Below, in pieces: positions 18,125 to 27,197 of a stretch of DNA of 64,000 nt. The translations under genes were made by a program, and so were the position numbers. A model generated the notes under the pieces. That model was not told the DNA's origin and did not search any database. It worked only from the letters and a program-made list of their open reading frames with translations. Positions within the stretch are counted from its first letter, which is position 1. Each line of letters begins with the position of its first letter. The DNA is taken from contig NZ_KI911563.1 of assembly GCF_000515335.1 (NCBI RefSeq), positions 4,166,735-4,230,734 on the forward strand, read 5' to 3'. Source of the DNA: Cohnella panacarvi Gsoil 349. Lineage in GTDB: Bacteria > Bacillota > Bacilli > Paenibacillales > Paenibacillaceae.

Positions 18125-18823
18125 TTACGGAATAAGTTGAAACTCGGGATTGACGCGATAGCTGCATATTTTCTTGGTACCGCGTTTGGACGATAGAAGC
18201 ACTTGCTTCTCTGTAAGCGCTCGGAGATGCCGGACCGCCGTCGATCGATGCAGTCCGGAATGTTGCGCGGCATAAGCCGGGGTCAGCGGTTCGGGCATGG
18301 ACAAAGCGATTCGATACAGCAACATCTCTAAAGGCTCTAACGCGGGTAATTCGGAGCTGAAATCTGGAGCCCGTCTGCCGATCAATTGGCTGATGATAGA
18401 TTGGCACGCACGCGGTTTCTCAAGGATATCGTCATAGGAGAAGCGAAGCACTAACCACCCATCCAGGATGAGGTGGTTTTGCCGCATCAGTTGGTCGGAA
18501 AATTGGTTGCGATTAATATCGCGCCAGTGAGGACCGAAACCGTCGATTTCGATGCAGATCTTACAACCGGCCAGCAAATAGGCAAAGTCGAGAAAACGCC
18601 AACCGTCTTTAAAGTCTTTGACTTCGAATTCAGGATGCAGGTTTTTGAGATGACCGAAAAGCGGCCACCACACCTTAATGATGAACAGTTTCTCGGCATG
18701 GCCGATCCGCTGCTCCAATCGTCTTCGACGCTCGCCCTTGCTATGCTTAAGGTGCTCTGCAAGCCAGGCGTCGTAAGCTAGCTTTAAGTCTCGATCCATC
18801 TGCAGTTCTTCTTTCGCGCGCAT
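18125..18823 (-). CDS. DUF559/Vsr-like endonuclease domain protein with C-terminal winged helix
   Basis: About 232 residues from the ATG at 18823, which has AAGGCGG upstream; a GTG at 18898 would add 25 residues but lacks a ribosome site. The middle carries a PD-(D/E)xK-like core: WRFLDFAYLLAGCKICIEIDGFGPHW, followed by LILDGWLVLRFSYDDI, as in DUF559 nucleases related to very-short-patch repair. The C-terminal 70 residues look like a winged helix (LTPAYAAQHSGLHRSTAVRHLRAL), so a DNA-binding module is attached to the nuclease. Role unknown: repair, mobile DNA or defence. It is isolated, next to the minisatellite at 18958-19643. Confidence 0.65.
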   Translation of the reverse strand: MRAKEELQMDRDLKLAYDAWLAEHLKHSKGERRRRLEQRIGHAEKLFIIKVWWPLFGHLKNLHPEFEVKDFKDGWRFLDFAYLLAGCKICIEIDGFGPHWRDINRNQFSDQLMRQNHLILDGWLVLRFSYDDILEKPRACQSIISQLIGRRAPDFSSELPALEPLEMLLYRIALSMPEPLTPAYAAQHSGLHRSTAVRHLRALTEKQVLLSSKRGTKKICSYRVNPEFQLIP

Positions 18824-18957
18824 CTCATCTACCGCCTTCGTATAAAAATAGCCGCCCTCAGCTAGGTTCGACCCAGCTAAGAGCGGCGTGTGCTTCACGT
18901 CCGTGTATGATGGAGTGAATGTACCATGTTATGCGTGCGGGAGCAATAGTTTAGTTG

Positions 18958-19643
18958 AACATTGTCGCGGAGCGCGACAATGTTGGTGCGATAGCGGCGT
19001 GAGGGCCGCAGATTGTCGCGGAGCGCGACAAAGTAGGAGCGATTGCGGCGAGTAGGCGTCAGATTGTCGCGGAGCGCGACAAAGTTGGTGCGATTGCGAC
19101 GTGTGGGCGTCAGATTGTCGCGGAGCGCGACAAAGTAGGAGCGATAGTGGCGAGTAGGCGTCAGATTGTCGCGGAGCGCGACAAAGTAGGAGCGATAGCG
19201 GCGAGTAGGCGTCAGATTGTCGCGGAGCGCGACAAAGTAGGAGCGATAGCGGCGAGTAGGCGTCAGATTGTCGCGGAGCGCGACAAAGTAGGAGCGATAG
19301 CGGCGTGTGGGCGTCAGATTGTCGCGGAGCGCGACAAAGTTGGTGCGATTGCGACGTGTGGGCGTCAGATTGTCGCGGAGCACGACAAAGTAGGAGCGAT
19401 AGCGGCGTGTGGGCGTCAGATTGTCGCGGAGCGCGACAAAGTTGGTGCGATAGCGGCGAGTAGGCGTCAGATTGTCGCGGAGCGCGACAAAGTTGGTGCG
19501 ATTGCGACGTGTGGGCGTCAGATTGTCGCGGAGCGCGACAAAGTTGGTGCGATTGCGACGTGTGGGCGTCAGATTGTCGCGGAGCGCGACAAAGTTGGTG
19601 CGATTGCGACGTGTGGGCGTCAGATTGTCGCGCTCCGCGACAA
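18958..19643. repeat. 51-bp minisatellite, 14 units with a palindromic core
   Basis: The 19-bp palindrome TTGTCGCGGAGCGCGACAA recurs every 51 bp at 18962, 19013, 19064 and so on to 19574 (13 units; the one at 19370 has one change). A fourteenth core at 19625 reads TTGTCGCGCTCCGCGACAA, the reverse complement, and ends next to the stop codon of the AraC gene. Linkers of 32 bp come in two main variants. Because 51 is divisible by three, long repetitive frames are open on both strands; I treat none as a gene. Confidence 0.9.
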
Positions 19644-20513
19644 TTACCTGCGTCCCCAGGCCAACATCTTGCGCTGGAACTCCTTCGGCGAGCAGCCGTT
19701 AAAGCGCTTGAACATCTTATAGAAGTGGGCCATGTTCGCCATGCCGATCTGGTCGCCGACTTCGGTGACGCTCATGTCGCGGGTGAGGAGCAACTGCTCG
19801 GCTCGCTTGATTTTGCGGAAGTTAACGTATTCGGTGAACGACAGCCCCATGATCTTCTTGAAAAATTTCACGAAATAGTAGTAGCTCATGTTCGCCAGCT
19901 TGCAGGCGTCTTCCACCGCGATGCGGTCGTCGATGTTCGTCTCGACGTAATCGAGCACAGGCTTGAGGCGAATGCGCTCGACGCGGTCTTGATCGGCGAG
20001 CAGTCCGCGGGTGTCGTTGCGAATCAAAATCAGCAGCAGCTTCTTAATGAGCAGGTTGACCGCCAGCTCGTAACCGCTTTCTTTGTCGATCGCTTCTTGG
20101 AGGATTTGGCGAATGCACTCGGCGGCTTCCTCGTTCGCCTGCGGATTCTCGCGGAAGACGTAATTCATCGTGCTCAAAGGCACTTTCGTTTCATTAAAAT
20201 ATTGCAAGTAGGGAATCGTACTTTGGTCGAAGAAAGTATTCAAGTCGAATTGAAGCACGATGTAATCCAGGAATCCGCCCGTGTTCCGGTCCCGATGCAG
20301 CTGAGAGTTGCCGAGTATAACGACGTCGCCCGCTTGCAGCGTATACGTGACGTCGCTTAAATCGATGTCGAGCTTACCTGACTTCACGAGCATAAGCTCG
20401 CATTCCGGATGGTAGTGCCATGCGATGTTGCCGATCTCGCTTCGCGTAGCCTGCCATATTTTCAAGGAGAGCAACGGGTTCTCGTATTCGATCTTCTCTC
20501 TGACTGCCTGCAT
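19644..20513 (-). CDS. AraC-family regulator with N-terminal cupin
   Basis: 289 residues from the ATG at 20513, preceded by CGGAGGG on the reverse strand. The N-terminal cupin sensor contains IAWHYHPECELMLVKSGKLDI and LQAGDVVILGNSQLHRD (residues about 30-90). The C-terminal pair of helix-turn-helix motifs is VEDACKLANMSYYYFVKFFKKIMGLSFTEYVNFRKIKRA and SVTEVGDQIGMANMAHFYKMFKRFNGCSPKEFQ. It is divergent from the sugar oxidoreductase at 20638, so it very likely controls that cluster in response to a sugar-like ligand. The inverted last core of the minisatellite sits exactly at its 3' end and may act as its terminator. Confidence 0.85.
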   Translation of the reverse strand: MQAVREKIEYENPLLSLKIWQATRSEIGNIAWHYHPECELMLVKSGKLDIDLSDVTYTLQAGDVVILGNSQLHRDRNTGGFLDYIVLQFDLNTFFDQSTIPYLQYFNETKVPLSTMNYVFRENPQANEEAAECIRQILQEAIDKESGYELAVNLLIKKLLLILIRNDTRGLLADQDRVERIRLKPVLDYVETNIDDRIAVEDACKLANMSYYYFVKFFKKIMGLSFTEYVNFRKIKRAEQLLLTRDMSVTEVGDQIGMANMAHFYKMFKRFNGCSPKEFQRKMLAWGRR

Positions 20514-20637
20514 GGGTCGATCCCTCCGATGGCAAAATCGCATATAATCGTCCCATCAGGGCGGATGGGATTCCGAAGCAAATATGTTAAACTAATTGTA
20601 GAATGAATACAGCAAACCCGCAAGGAGGACGTGTATT

Positions 20638-21714
20638 TTGTCAAAAGTTAACGTAGGCATGATCGGCTGCGGCGGAATCGCCATGGGGAAGCACCTTCCT
20701 TCGCTAGCCAAAATCCAAGAAGCCCAGGTTGTCGCGTTCTTCGATATTTCGAACGACCGCGCCCAAGAAGCGAAGCATAAATTCGGCACGCCGGATGCGC
20801 GGATCTACCAAGACGTATTCGAGCTGCTGCGCGATCCGGACGTTCACGTCGTTCATGTCTGCACGCCGAACGACACGCACGCGGAATTGTCGATCGCCGC
20901 GATGGAGCATGGCAAACACGTGTTGTGCGAGAAGCCGATGGCGAAGACGGCCGTGGACGCCCAGCGCATGCTCGAGGTATCGGAGCGCACGGGCAAGAAG
21001 CTGAGCATCGCGTATCAGAACCGATTCCGCGCGGATAGCCGGTGGCTGCACGAGGCGTGCAGAGCTGGCGATCTCGGCGAAATCTACATGGCGAAGGCGC
21101 ACGCGACCCGCCGCCGCGCCGTGCCGACTTGGGGCGTATTCCTCGATCTGGAGAAGCAAGGCGGCGGTCCGCTGATCGATATCGGCACGCACGCGCTCGA
21201 TCTCGCTCTCTGGTTCATGGACAACTACGAACCGAAAATCGTGCTGGGCTCGTCGTACCGCAAGCTGGCCGAACAAGGCAGCCGGGCGAATATGTGGGGA
21301 CCTTGGGATCCGGCTAAGTTCACGGTCGAAGATTCGGCGTTCGCGATGATCACGATGAAGAACGGAGCTACCGTGTGGCTCGAATCCAGTTGGGCGCTCA
21401 ACATCTCCGATCCGGACGAAGCCAAAGTGACGCTATGCGGGACGAAAGCCGGCGCGGACATGCGGGGCGGCCTTCACGTGAACGGCGAGGAGCACGGATT
21501 GCTCTATAAACGCGAGGTGCAAATGTCCGGCTACGCCGGCTGGGGCGGCTCGGTTCCGGACGACGCGTCGGAGCATGAAGCGCGGGCATGGATCAACGCC
21601 ATTCTGAACGACCAATCGCCTGTAGTCACGGCCAAGCAAGGGCTCGTCGTCCAGCAAATTCTCGAGGCGATCTACGAGTCGGCGAACAAAGGTCAAGCGA
21701 TCAGCTTCGAATAA
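20638..21714 (+). CDS. Gfo/Idh/MocA-family oxidoreductase
   Basis: 358-residue NAD(P)-dependent sugar or polyol dehydrogenase. Seen: N-terminal Rossmann loop VGMIGCGGIAMGKHLPSL (residues 5-22), the conserved CEKPMAKT motif near residue 98, and a second domain with GGGPLIDIGTHALDLALWFM containing the catalytic-type D/H pair. Initiates with TTG at 20638, with AAGGAGG at 20622-20628 and no in-frame ATG nearby. First gene of a cluster with the isomerase at 22168 and the dehydrogenase at 23118, divergent from the AraC regulator. Substrate not determinable by eye. Confidence 0.88.
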   Translation: MSKVNVGMIGCGGIAMGKHLPSLAKIQEAQVVAFFDISNDRAQEAKHKFGTPDARIYQDVFELLRDPDVHVVHVCTPNDTHAELSIAAMEHGKHVLCEKPMAKTAVDAQRMLEVSERTGKKLSIAYQNRFRADSRWLHEACRAGDLGEIYMAKAHATRRRAVPTWGVFLDLEKQGGGPLIDIGTHALDLALWFMDNYEPKIVLGSSYRKLAEQGSRANMWGPWDPAKFTVEDSAFAMITMKNGATVWLESSWALNISDPDEAKVTLCGTKAGADMRGGLHVNGEEHGLLYKREVQMSGYAGWGGSVPDDASEHEARAWINAILNDQSPVVTAKQGLVVQQILEAIYESANKGQAISFE

Positions 21715-21741
21715 TGTAGATTTGATAGGGATTTGGTTTGG

Positions 21742-21985
21742 AGCGAAATATCAGCTATTTGCAGTTATTGCACCCTTGAAAGTGGAGAGAGCGTAAAATA
21801 ACGACAAATCGATAGTTATAATGCGCATATGCCATGCAATCAGGGGTTTTCTTATAAAATAATTGCAAATAGTTGTTATTCGTGCTGTCGGCGGTCGAGT
21901 AGTTCGAAATAACGGCAAATGGTTGTTATACATCCTGTCGGTGGTCGAGTTGTTCGAAATAATTGCAAATAGTTGTTATTCGTGC
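21742..21985. repeat. Five copies of a short AT-rich extragenic repeat
   Basis: Core AATAAnnGCAAATaGTTGTTATT. Copies at about 21742-21771 (inverted), 21795-21824, 21856-21885, 21905-21935 and 21955-21985. The last three are joined by near-identical linkers containing CTGTCGGNGGTCGAG, giving a roughly 50-bp tandem period. Each core can form a small AATAAC/GTTATT hairpin. The 453-bp gap 21715-22167 contains no supported gene. The same core recurs at 26920-27106. Confidence 0.75.
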
Positions 21986-22167
21986 GATAAGCGGAAGACG
22001 TTGGATCGAGTCGAGGACGTCGGATCGGGCGGCGTTTGAATTTTTTATTAGAATATGGAAGAGATATCATGTAAACTAGGAATGTAGCAAAGATGAACGC
22101 GTGTACATAATGAATGCGCGTCATCTCTATCTTCATTTTTACAAGGAAAGGTTCGGTGAAGGTAACC

Positions 22168-23130
22168 ATGAAGGCTGGCGTATTTATCGTATTGTTCGGC
22201 GAGAAACCGTTCGAACAAGCATTGGACACCGTGAAAGCGGCGGGACTCCAAGCCGTAGAAATCGGAACCGGTGCATATCCGGGAACGGCTCACGTGAACG
22301 CGCAGACGATCTTGAACGACGAGGCTGCGATCAAGCGAATTCGCGACGCGGTCGACAGCCGAGGGCTGACGATCAGCGCGCTGAGCTGCCACGGCAATCC
22401 GCTGCATCCGGACGCATCTCTGGCGAAGGCGCACCACGACGATTTCGTCGCTACCGTGCAATTGGCCGAGAAGCTCGGCGTCGATACGGTCATCACGTTC
22501 TCGGGCTGTCCCGGCGACTCCCCGAACTCCAAATATCCGAACTGGGTCACCTGCCCTTGGCCGCCGGATTTCCTGACGATCCTCGAATGGCAATGGAACG
22601 AAGTCGCGATTCCGTACTGGAAAGAGCAGTCCGCGTTCTGCCGCAAGCACGGCGTCAAAGTCGCGATCGAGGCTCATCCGGGCTTCCTCGTCTACAACAC
22701 GGAGACGGCGCTTCGCCTTCGCCGCGAAGCCGGAGACAACATCGGCGTCAACTTCGATCCGTCGCACTTGTTCTGGCAAGGAATGGACCCGATCGAGTGC
22801 GTCAAGGCGCTCGGCGATTCGATCTACCACGTGCATGCGAAGGATACGAAAATCGACAAGCGCAACGTCGCGCTTAACGGCGTTCTCGATACGAAGCATT
22901 ACGGCGATATCCTGAACCGCTCCTTCGTGTTCCGCACGGTCGGGTACGGTCATGACGACGAATTCTGGAAAGACCTCGTCAGCGTGCTGCGTCTCGTCGG
23001 ATACGACGGCACGATCAGCATCGAACACGAGGACGGCATCATGAGCGTGAACGAAGGCTTCACGAAAGCCGCAGGCTTCCTCAATAGCCTCATCCTGAAA
23101 GAAAGCGCGGGTGAAATGTGGTGGGCGTAA
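22168..23130 (+). CDS. Sugar phosphate isomerase/epimerase (xylose-isomerase-like TIM barrel)
   Basis: 320 residues of the AP-endonuclease-2/xylose isomerase-like fold. Seen: strand and metal-site regions GLQAVEIGTGAY (about 25-36), ISALSCHGNPLHP (about 69-81), VKVAIEAHPGFLVYN (about 165-179), NIGVNFDPSHLFWQGMDP (about 192-209) and IYHVHAKDTKI, whose E, D, H residues bind the divalent metal in this family, and a final GTISIEHED. ATG 22168 is preceded by a GAAGG; a GTG at 22155 with AAGGAAAGG is a credible alternative. It overlaps the next gene by 13 bp. Confidence 0.85.
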   Translation: MKAGVFIVLFGEKPFEQALDTVKAAGLQAVEIGTGAYPGTAHVNAQTILNDEAAIKRIRDAVDSRGLTISALSCHGNPLHPDASLAKAHHDDFVATVQLAEKLGVDTVITFSGCPGDSPNSKYPNWVTCPWPPDFLTILEWQWNEVAIPYWKEQSAFCRKHGVKVAIEAHPGFLVYNTETALRLRREAGDNIGVNFDPSHLFWQGMDPIECVKALGDSIYHVHAKDTKIDKRNVALNGVLDTKHYGDILNRSFVFRTVGYGHDDEFWKDLVSVLRLVGYDGTISIEHEDGIMSVNEGFTKAAGFLNSLILKESAGEMWWA

Positions 23131-24287
23131 AAAAGAAAATCAACGTCGGCATGGTCGGCTATAAATTCATGGGCAAAGCCCATAGTCATGCCTACAAAGA
23201 CGTAGGAATGTTTTTCGATACCGAAGCGGACGTCGTCATGAAGGCGATCTGCGGACGGGACGAGCAAGGCGTTAAAGAAGCGGCCGAGAAATTCGGCTGG
23301 GAGTCCTACGAGACCGATTGGCGCAAGATGGTCGCCCGCGACGACATCGACTTCGTCGACATTAACGCTCCGAGCGACGCGCACAAAGAAATTACGCTGG
23401 CGGCTATCGCCGCCGGCAAGCACGTCTTCTGCGAGAAGCCGCTGGCGCTGAATCTCGCGGACGGACGCGAAATGCTCGCAGCGGCGGAGAAAGCGGGCAT
23501 CAAGCACGCGATCTGCTTCAACTACCGCTTTTTGCCTGCCGTGCAGTTGGCGAAACAAATTATCGATGAAGGCCGCCTCGGCGAAATTCATCATTACCGC
23601 GCGACGTACCTGCAGGATTGGCTCGTCGATCCGAACACGCCGCTCGCATGGCGCCTGAAGAAGGAAGTCGCGGGCTCCGGCGCGCACGGCGACATCAACG
23701 CGCACAGCATCGACCTCGCTCGCTTCTTAATCGGCGAGTTCGATCGCGTCGTCGGCCATAACCGCACGTTCGTGAAGGAGCGTCCGATCTTAACCGGCTC
23801 CGAGGGATTGTCCGGTAAGGGCTCCGCGACCGAGAAGGGCGAAGTAACCGTCGATGACGCGACCGGCTTCCTGGCCGATTTCAAGAACGGCGCGATGGGC
23901 GTCTTCGTGGCTTCCCGTTTCGCGGCAGGACGCAAAAACCACAACACGTTCGAAATTCACGGCAGCAAGGGCTCCATCCGTTGGGACCTTGAGAAGCTGA
24001 ACGAGCTCGAAGTATACTTCCGCGAGGACGAGCCGAACTTGGCGGGCTTCCGCCGCGTTATGGCGACCGAGCCATCCCACAAGTACGCCGGCAATTGGTG
24101 GCCGACCGGCCACATTATCGGCTACGAGCACGCGTTCGTTCACATCGTGTACGAGTTCGTGCAGCATATGACGACGAACTCGCCGTTCACCCCGACGTTC
24201 TACGACGGCGTGAAGTGCCAAGAGGTGCTCGAGGCGGTCGATCTGTCGATCGAGCGCGGCGCTTGGGTTAACGTAGACGAGGTGTAA
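23118..24287 (+). CDS. Gfo/Idh/MocA-family oxidoreductase
   Basis: 389 residues. Rossmann loop VGMVGYKFMGKAHSHAY at about residues 10-26, HVFCEKPLALN near 100, and the catalytic-domain segment GAHGDINAHSIDLARFLIG near 190. It starts with tandem GTG codons at 23118 and 23121, overlapping the isomerase gene, which implies translational coupling. Together with the 20638 and 22168 genes it forms a pathway of the kind used for inositol-like or rare sugar oxidation and isomerisation; the exact sugar is unknown. No transporter is present in the cluster. Confidence 0.88.
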   Translation: MVGVKKKINVGMVGYKFMGKAHSHAYKDVGMFFDTEADVVMKAICGRDEQGVKEAAEKFGWESYETDWRKMVARDDIDFVDINAPSDAHKEITLAAIAAGKHVFCEKPLALNLADGREMLAAAEKAGIKHAICFNYRFLPAVQLAKQIIDEGRLGEIHHYRATYLQDWLVDPNTPLAWRLKKEVAGSGAHGDINAHSIDLARFLIGEFDRVVGHNRTFVKERPILTGSEGLSGKGSATEKGEVTVDDATGFLADFKNGAMGVFVASRFAAGRKNHNTFEIHGSKGSIRWDLEKLNELEVYFREDEPNLAGFRRVMATEPSHKYAGNWWPTGHIIGYEHAFVHIVYEFVQHMTTNSPFTPTFYDGVKCQEVLEAVDLSIERGAWVNVDEV

Positions 24288-24369
24288 AGCGAAATACAGC
24301 AAAATTAATAGTGGGACAAATAGAGGTCGTTCTTTGGTCCCGTTACCGAGATACTTCGAACGTCACAAG

Positions 24370-24416
24370 AAGCCGTTGGAAAACCCCAGCAACTGGGAGA
24401 TTCCAACGGCTTTTTT
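24370..24416 (+). terminator. Rho-independent terminator closing the sugar cluster
   Basis: AAGCCGTTGGAA (24370-24381) pairs perfectly with TTCCAACGGCTT (24401-24412), inner CCCAG/CTGGG arm, six T. Confidence 0.92.
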
Positions 24417-24487
24417 GTTGATGAAATATGTAAATAGTCTTATTTTCATGCAAATAGCTTTTCAAACGACCAAAAATTGGATTAAAC

Positions 24488-24493
24488 TATAAT
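24488..24493 (+). promoter_or_regulatory. -10 element before the SLH protein gene
   Basis: A consensus TATAAT lies 38 bases before the chosen ATG. The -35 is unclear (TTCAAA at 24461 is too far at 21 bp). Confidence 0.4.
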
Positions 24494-24530
24494 CCGTTGC
24501 ATAATACCACTAATGATTGGAATGATTCTG

Positions 24531-26840
24531 ATGAAAAGCTTTCGAAACAACTTGATTCGAAAAGCCGCAGCGATCATGCTGACTGTGCTGATTTCTGCTA
24601 ATATGCTCCCTCTAACTGCGAATGCATTTAGCGTTGCTATCATTAATTTTTACCCAGATGACAATATTTTGGGCGGGTATATTGAATCAAAAGATCCATC
24701 TAGCATTCAGGTTAAGATTACAACCTCCGTTACGGAAGCGACTTATACCGTTGTTGATGACCTCATATTCAATAAGTATTCTTTTTTATACGATGATAAC
24801 AACGACTTATATTGGCAAACCGCCTTGAATATTCATAATGTCGACAATATGCCTACCAGCATACAAGTATCCGACGATAACGGCGATAATTGGACAACGT
24901 TGTCATTGTCGCAAGATGATCATTCATTCGGGTATAAGAACCCTGCAGAAAACCCTCATTTGGATGTCTATCGTATAAAGGCAACGGAAGATTATTCTTC
25001 CGTCTCGGCTGGTACCTATGCTTATATGCAAGGGGGCGACGTCTTAGTCAATTTTACGCCATCCGATGATGACGTGAATGATATCAATTTTACACGGAAT
25101 ATGAAAAGTATCGGGTTCCATTTTAGCAGGGATAACCAATTCGATATGAGTCGGATTACGCCTGATGACTTCAGCCTGTATGACCTTAGCGCTTCTAGCA
25201 CTCCCACTGTCGTACCGATAACGAAAGTTAATCCTTTCATCATTGATTATGATAGACTCGATCCTATGTATTCGTTCGATATTCTCATGTTTGAGACCGA
25301 TTCCGGATTGATTAGAGGACATAATTATGTACTCTCTTTGTCGAATACGGCGGGAGGCGATGAAATTAAGCGTCTTCCAGCAGGTACTTACGACTTAGTT
25401 GTGTTACTTGGACATCCTTATACACTTGATGGCAATGTAGTTGTTGATTTCACGAATGTTCATAGATTCAATGACGTAAGTATTCGCGATTCTGCTTCGG
25501 GAGATTCATCGGCGCCGTCAAATCCGTCATCGAATGAAGGTACTTTGGGTGTCACAACGAATAACGGTAATTTTAGTAAGATCACCATGGGTAATGACGG
25601 GGTAGTCCTTGGGCCAGGCTCCGATAGCGTGAAAACCGTGACGACTGCCGACGGCAGGACCGAGACGACGGTATCGCTCGAGAGCAAGGATATGAGCAAG
25701 GCGTTCGAAGCGCTTGAATCCAATGCTGCCGCTTCCCACAAGATTCACATTAACGTGGATCAGAAGAGCGACAGCACGAAATTCGAGCTTCCAGCAGGCG
25801 CGCTAGCCGATAAGTCGAAGTCCGGCTCGGACACGGTTATCTCCTTTAGTTCCGGTATCGGCAGTATCGATATTCCGATTCGTGCCATCGACTATCAAGA
25901 GTTGGCCAAGCAGCTTGGCGTCTCTCTTGAAGACGTTAAACTATTCGTAACGATATCGGCGCCGAATGCCGAACAAGATAACAAAATTCGCGAGCAAGCC
26001 AAAGCGCAGAACGTCAATATCTCGAAGATTACAAACTTCAGCGTAGCTGCAACGGGCGGCGGCAAGTCGCAAGAAATCACGAGCTTCGGCAAGACGTACG
26101 TGCAGAGAACAATCCAAGTATCCGAGAAGGTTGCGGGCAAGGAATATATGGCAGTCATAATCGATTCGGAGACAGGCGAATTGCAATTCATTCCTTCGAG
26201 CGTAAACGCAAAAGGCGAAATCGTCATTATGGCACCGCATGCGAGCACATACGCCATCGTAGAGAAAGCGAAGGTAACTTTCTCCGACATACGGTCCCAT
26301 TGGGCAAAATCGGATATCGAGACGCTGGCTTCGAAGCTGCTGGTTAAAGGAACTTCCGCTGATACATTCAGCCCGGACAAGGATATTAGCCGCGCCGAGT
26401 TTGCCGCACTAATCGCAAGAGGCCTTGGCCTCGAGATGGTCGAATCCGACACGGCCTTTACGGACGTAGCCGCTACAGGCTGGTATGCGAAAGCCGTGCG
26501 AGCAACCGTACAAGCCGGCATCGTACAAGGCCGAACCGACACGACGTTCGCTCCGAGCGCAACGATTACTCGGGAAGAGATGTCGGTCATGTTGGCGAAA
26601 GCATTGGCGTTCGTCGGCCGGCAACCCGATGTATCCGCTAAACAATCAAGCTTGCTCGCCGCTTTCGCGGACAACGTTAACATCTCCGATTGGGCGAAAG
26701 CTTTCGCAGCGCAATCCGTCGACGCCAAAGTATTGAGCGGCGACGCGCAAGGCAAGTTCAATCCGCAACAGAAAGCGACTCGCGCGGAAGCGGTCTCCAC
26801 GCTTAATAGATTGCTCGACTACATTAAATTCATAAACTAG
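24531..26840 (+). CDS. S-layer-homology (SLH) domain surface protein
   Basis: 769 residues from the ATG at 24531, with GGAA eight bases before; two earlier in-frame ATGs exist. Signal peptide: KAAAIMLTVLISANMLPLTANA. The N-terminal half (to about 320) is an unrecognised beta-rich region; the middle (about 370-580) resembles the ZU5-flanking linker common in Paenibacillus surface proteins; residues about 583-769 hold three SLH repeats (FSDIRSHWAKSDIETLASK, FTDVAATGWYAKAVRATVQAG, FADNVNISDWAKAFAAQ), each ending with the TRAE/SRAE motif. SLH domains anchor proteins to pyruvylated secondary cell-wall polymer. The N-terminal part is AT-rich compared with the SLH end, hinting at a mosaic origin. 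Confidence 0.88.
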   Translation: MKSFRNNLIRKAAAIMLTVLISANMLPLTANAFSVAIINFYPDDNILGGYIESKDPSSIQVKITTSVTEATYTVVDDLIFNKYSFLYDDNNDLYWQTALNIHNVDNMPTSIQVSDDNGDNWTTLSLSQDDHSFGYKNPAENPHLDVYRIKATEDYSSVSAGTYAYMQGGDVLVNFTPSDDDVNDINFTRNMKSIGFHFSRDNQFDMSRITPDDFSLYDLSASSTPTVVPITKVNPFIIDYDRLDPMYSFDILMFETDSGLIRGHNYVLSLSNTAGGDEIKRLPAGTYDLVVLLGHPYTLDGNVVVDFTNVHRFNDVSIRDSASGDSSAPSNPSSNEGTLGVTTNNGNFSKITMGNDGVVLGPGSDSVKTVTTADGRTETTVSLESKDMSKAFEALESNAAASHKIHINVDQKSDSTKFELPAGALADKSKSGSDTVISFSSGIGSIDIPIRAIDYQELAKQLGVSLEDVKLFVTISAPNAEQDNKIREQAKAQNVNISKITNFSVAATGGGKSQEITSFGKTYVQRTIQVSEKVAGKEYMAVIIDSETGELQFIPSSVNAKGEIVIMAPHASTYAIVEKAKVTFSDIRSHWAKSDIETLASKLLVKGTSADTFSPDKDISRAEFAALIARGLGLEMVESDTAFTDVAATGWYAKAVRATVQAGIVQGRTDTTFAPSATITREEMSVMLAKALAFVGRQPDVSAKQSSLLAAFADNVNISDWAKAFAAQSVDAKVLSGDAQGKFNPQQKATRAEAVSTLNRLLDYIKFIN

Positions 26841-26854
26841 CCTTTATTCCAATC

Positions 26855-26903
26855 AGCCGTTCGAGGCTCCCTGACCGGGAAGCTTCGAACGGCTTTTTTG
26901 GTT
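26855..26903 (+). terminator. Rho-independent terminator after the SLH gene
   Basis: AGCCGTTCGA (26855-26864) pairs with TCGAACGGCT, inner CCC/GGG arm, followed by a T run and TTGG. Confidence 0.88.
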
Positions 26904-26919
26904 CGGTGTGAGGGAGAGC

Positions 26920-27106
26920 GAATAACAACAAATCGACGGTTATTGTTGGCGTAAACGAGTGAATAGGAAAAATAACAACAACTCGAAGTTATTTCACCAT
27001 CATGGATCGAACTCACTGATCTCGGTGGGAAACAGCTGCATATCGTTGTTATTCGGCGCAAGTGACATTTTTAGACGAAATAAATGCAAATCGTTGTTAT
27101 TGAGCT
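26920..27106. repeat. Four more copies of the AATAA-CAAAT-GTTGTTATT extragenic repeat
   Basis: Copies at about 26920-26950, 26969-26996, 27037-27060 and 27075-27106. The last, AATAAATGCAAATCGTTG followed by TTATT, is closest to the copies at 21856 and 21955. The gap 26904-27197 holds no supported gene. Confidence 0.65.
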
Positions 27107-27197
27107 TAACTTTACAATCTCTTAACCGTGCCCGAACAGTGGCTTGACACGCGAATGGTAGGGTTGGCGAAAGAAGTCATACATAGGAGGGGTTCTC

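Noticed and set aside
18958..19643. CRISPR-like array of regular repeats
   Set aside because: The spacers are nearly identical copies (two variants) and no cas genes are near; it is a minisatellite.
18895..19722. Long repetitive open frames of 17-residue units on both strands
   Set aside because: They follow from a 51-bp (3 x 17) tandem repeat without stops; several frames are open on both strands at once and none has a ribosome site.
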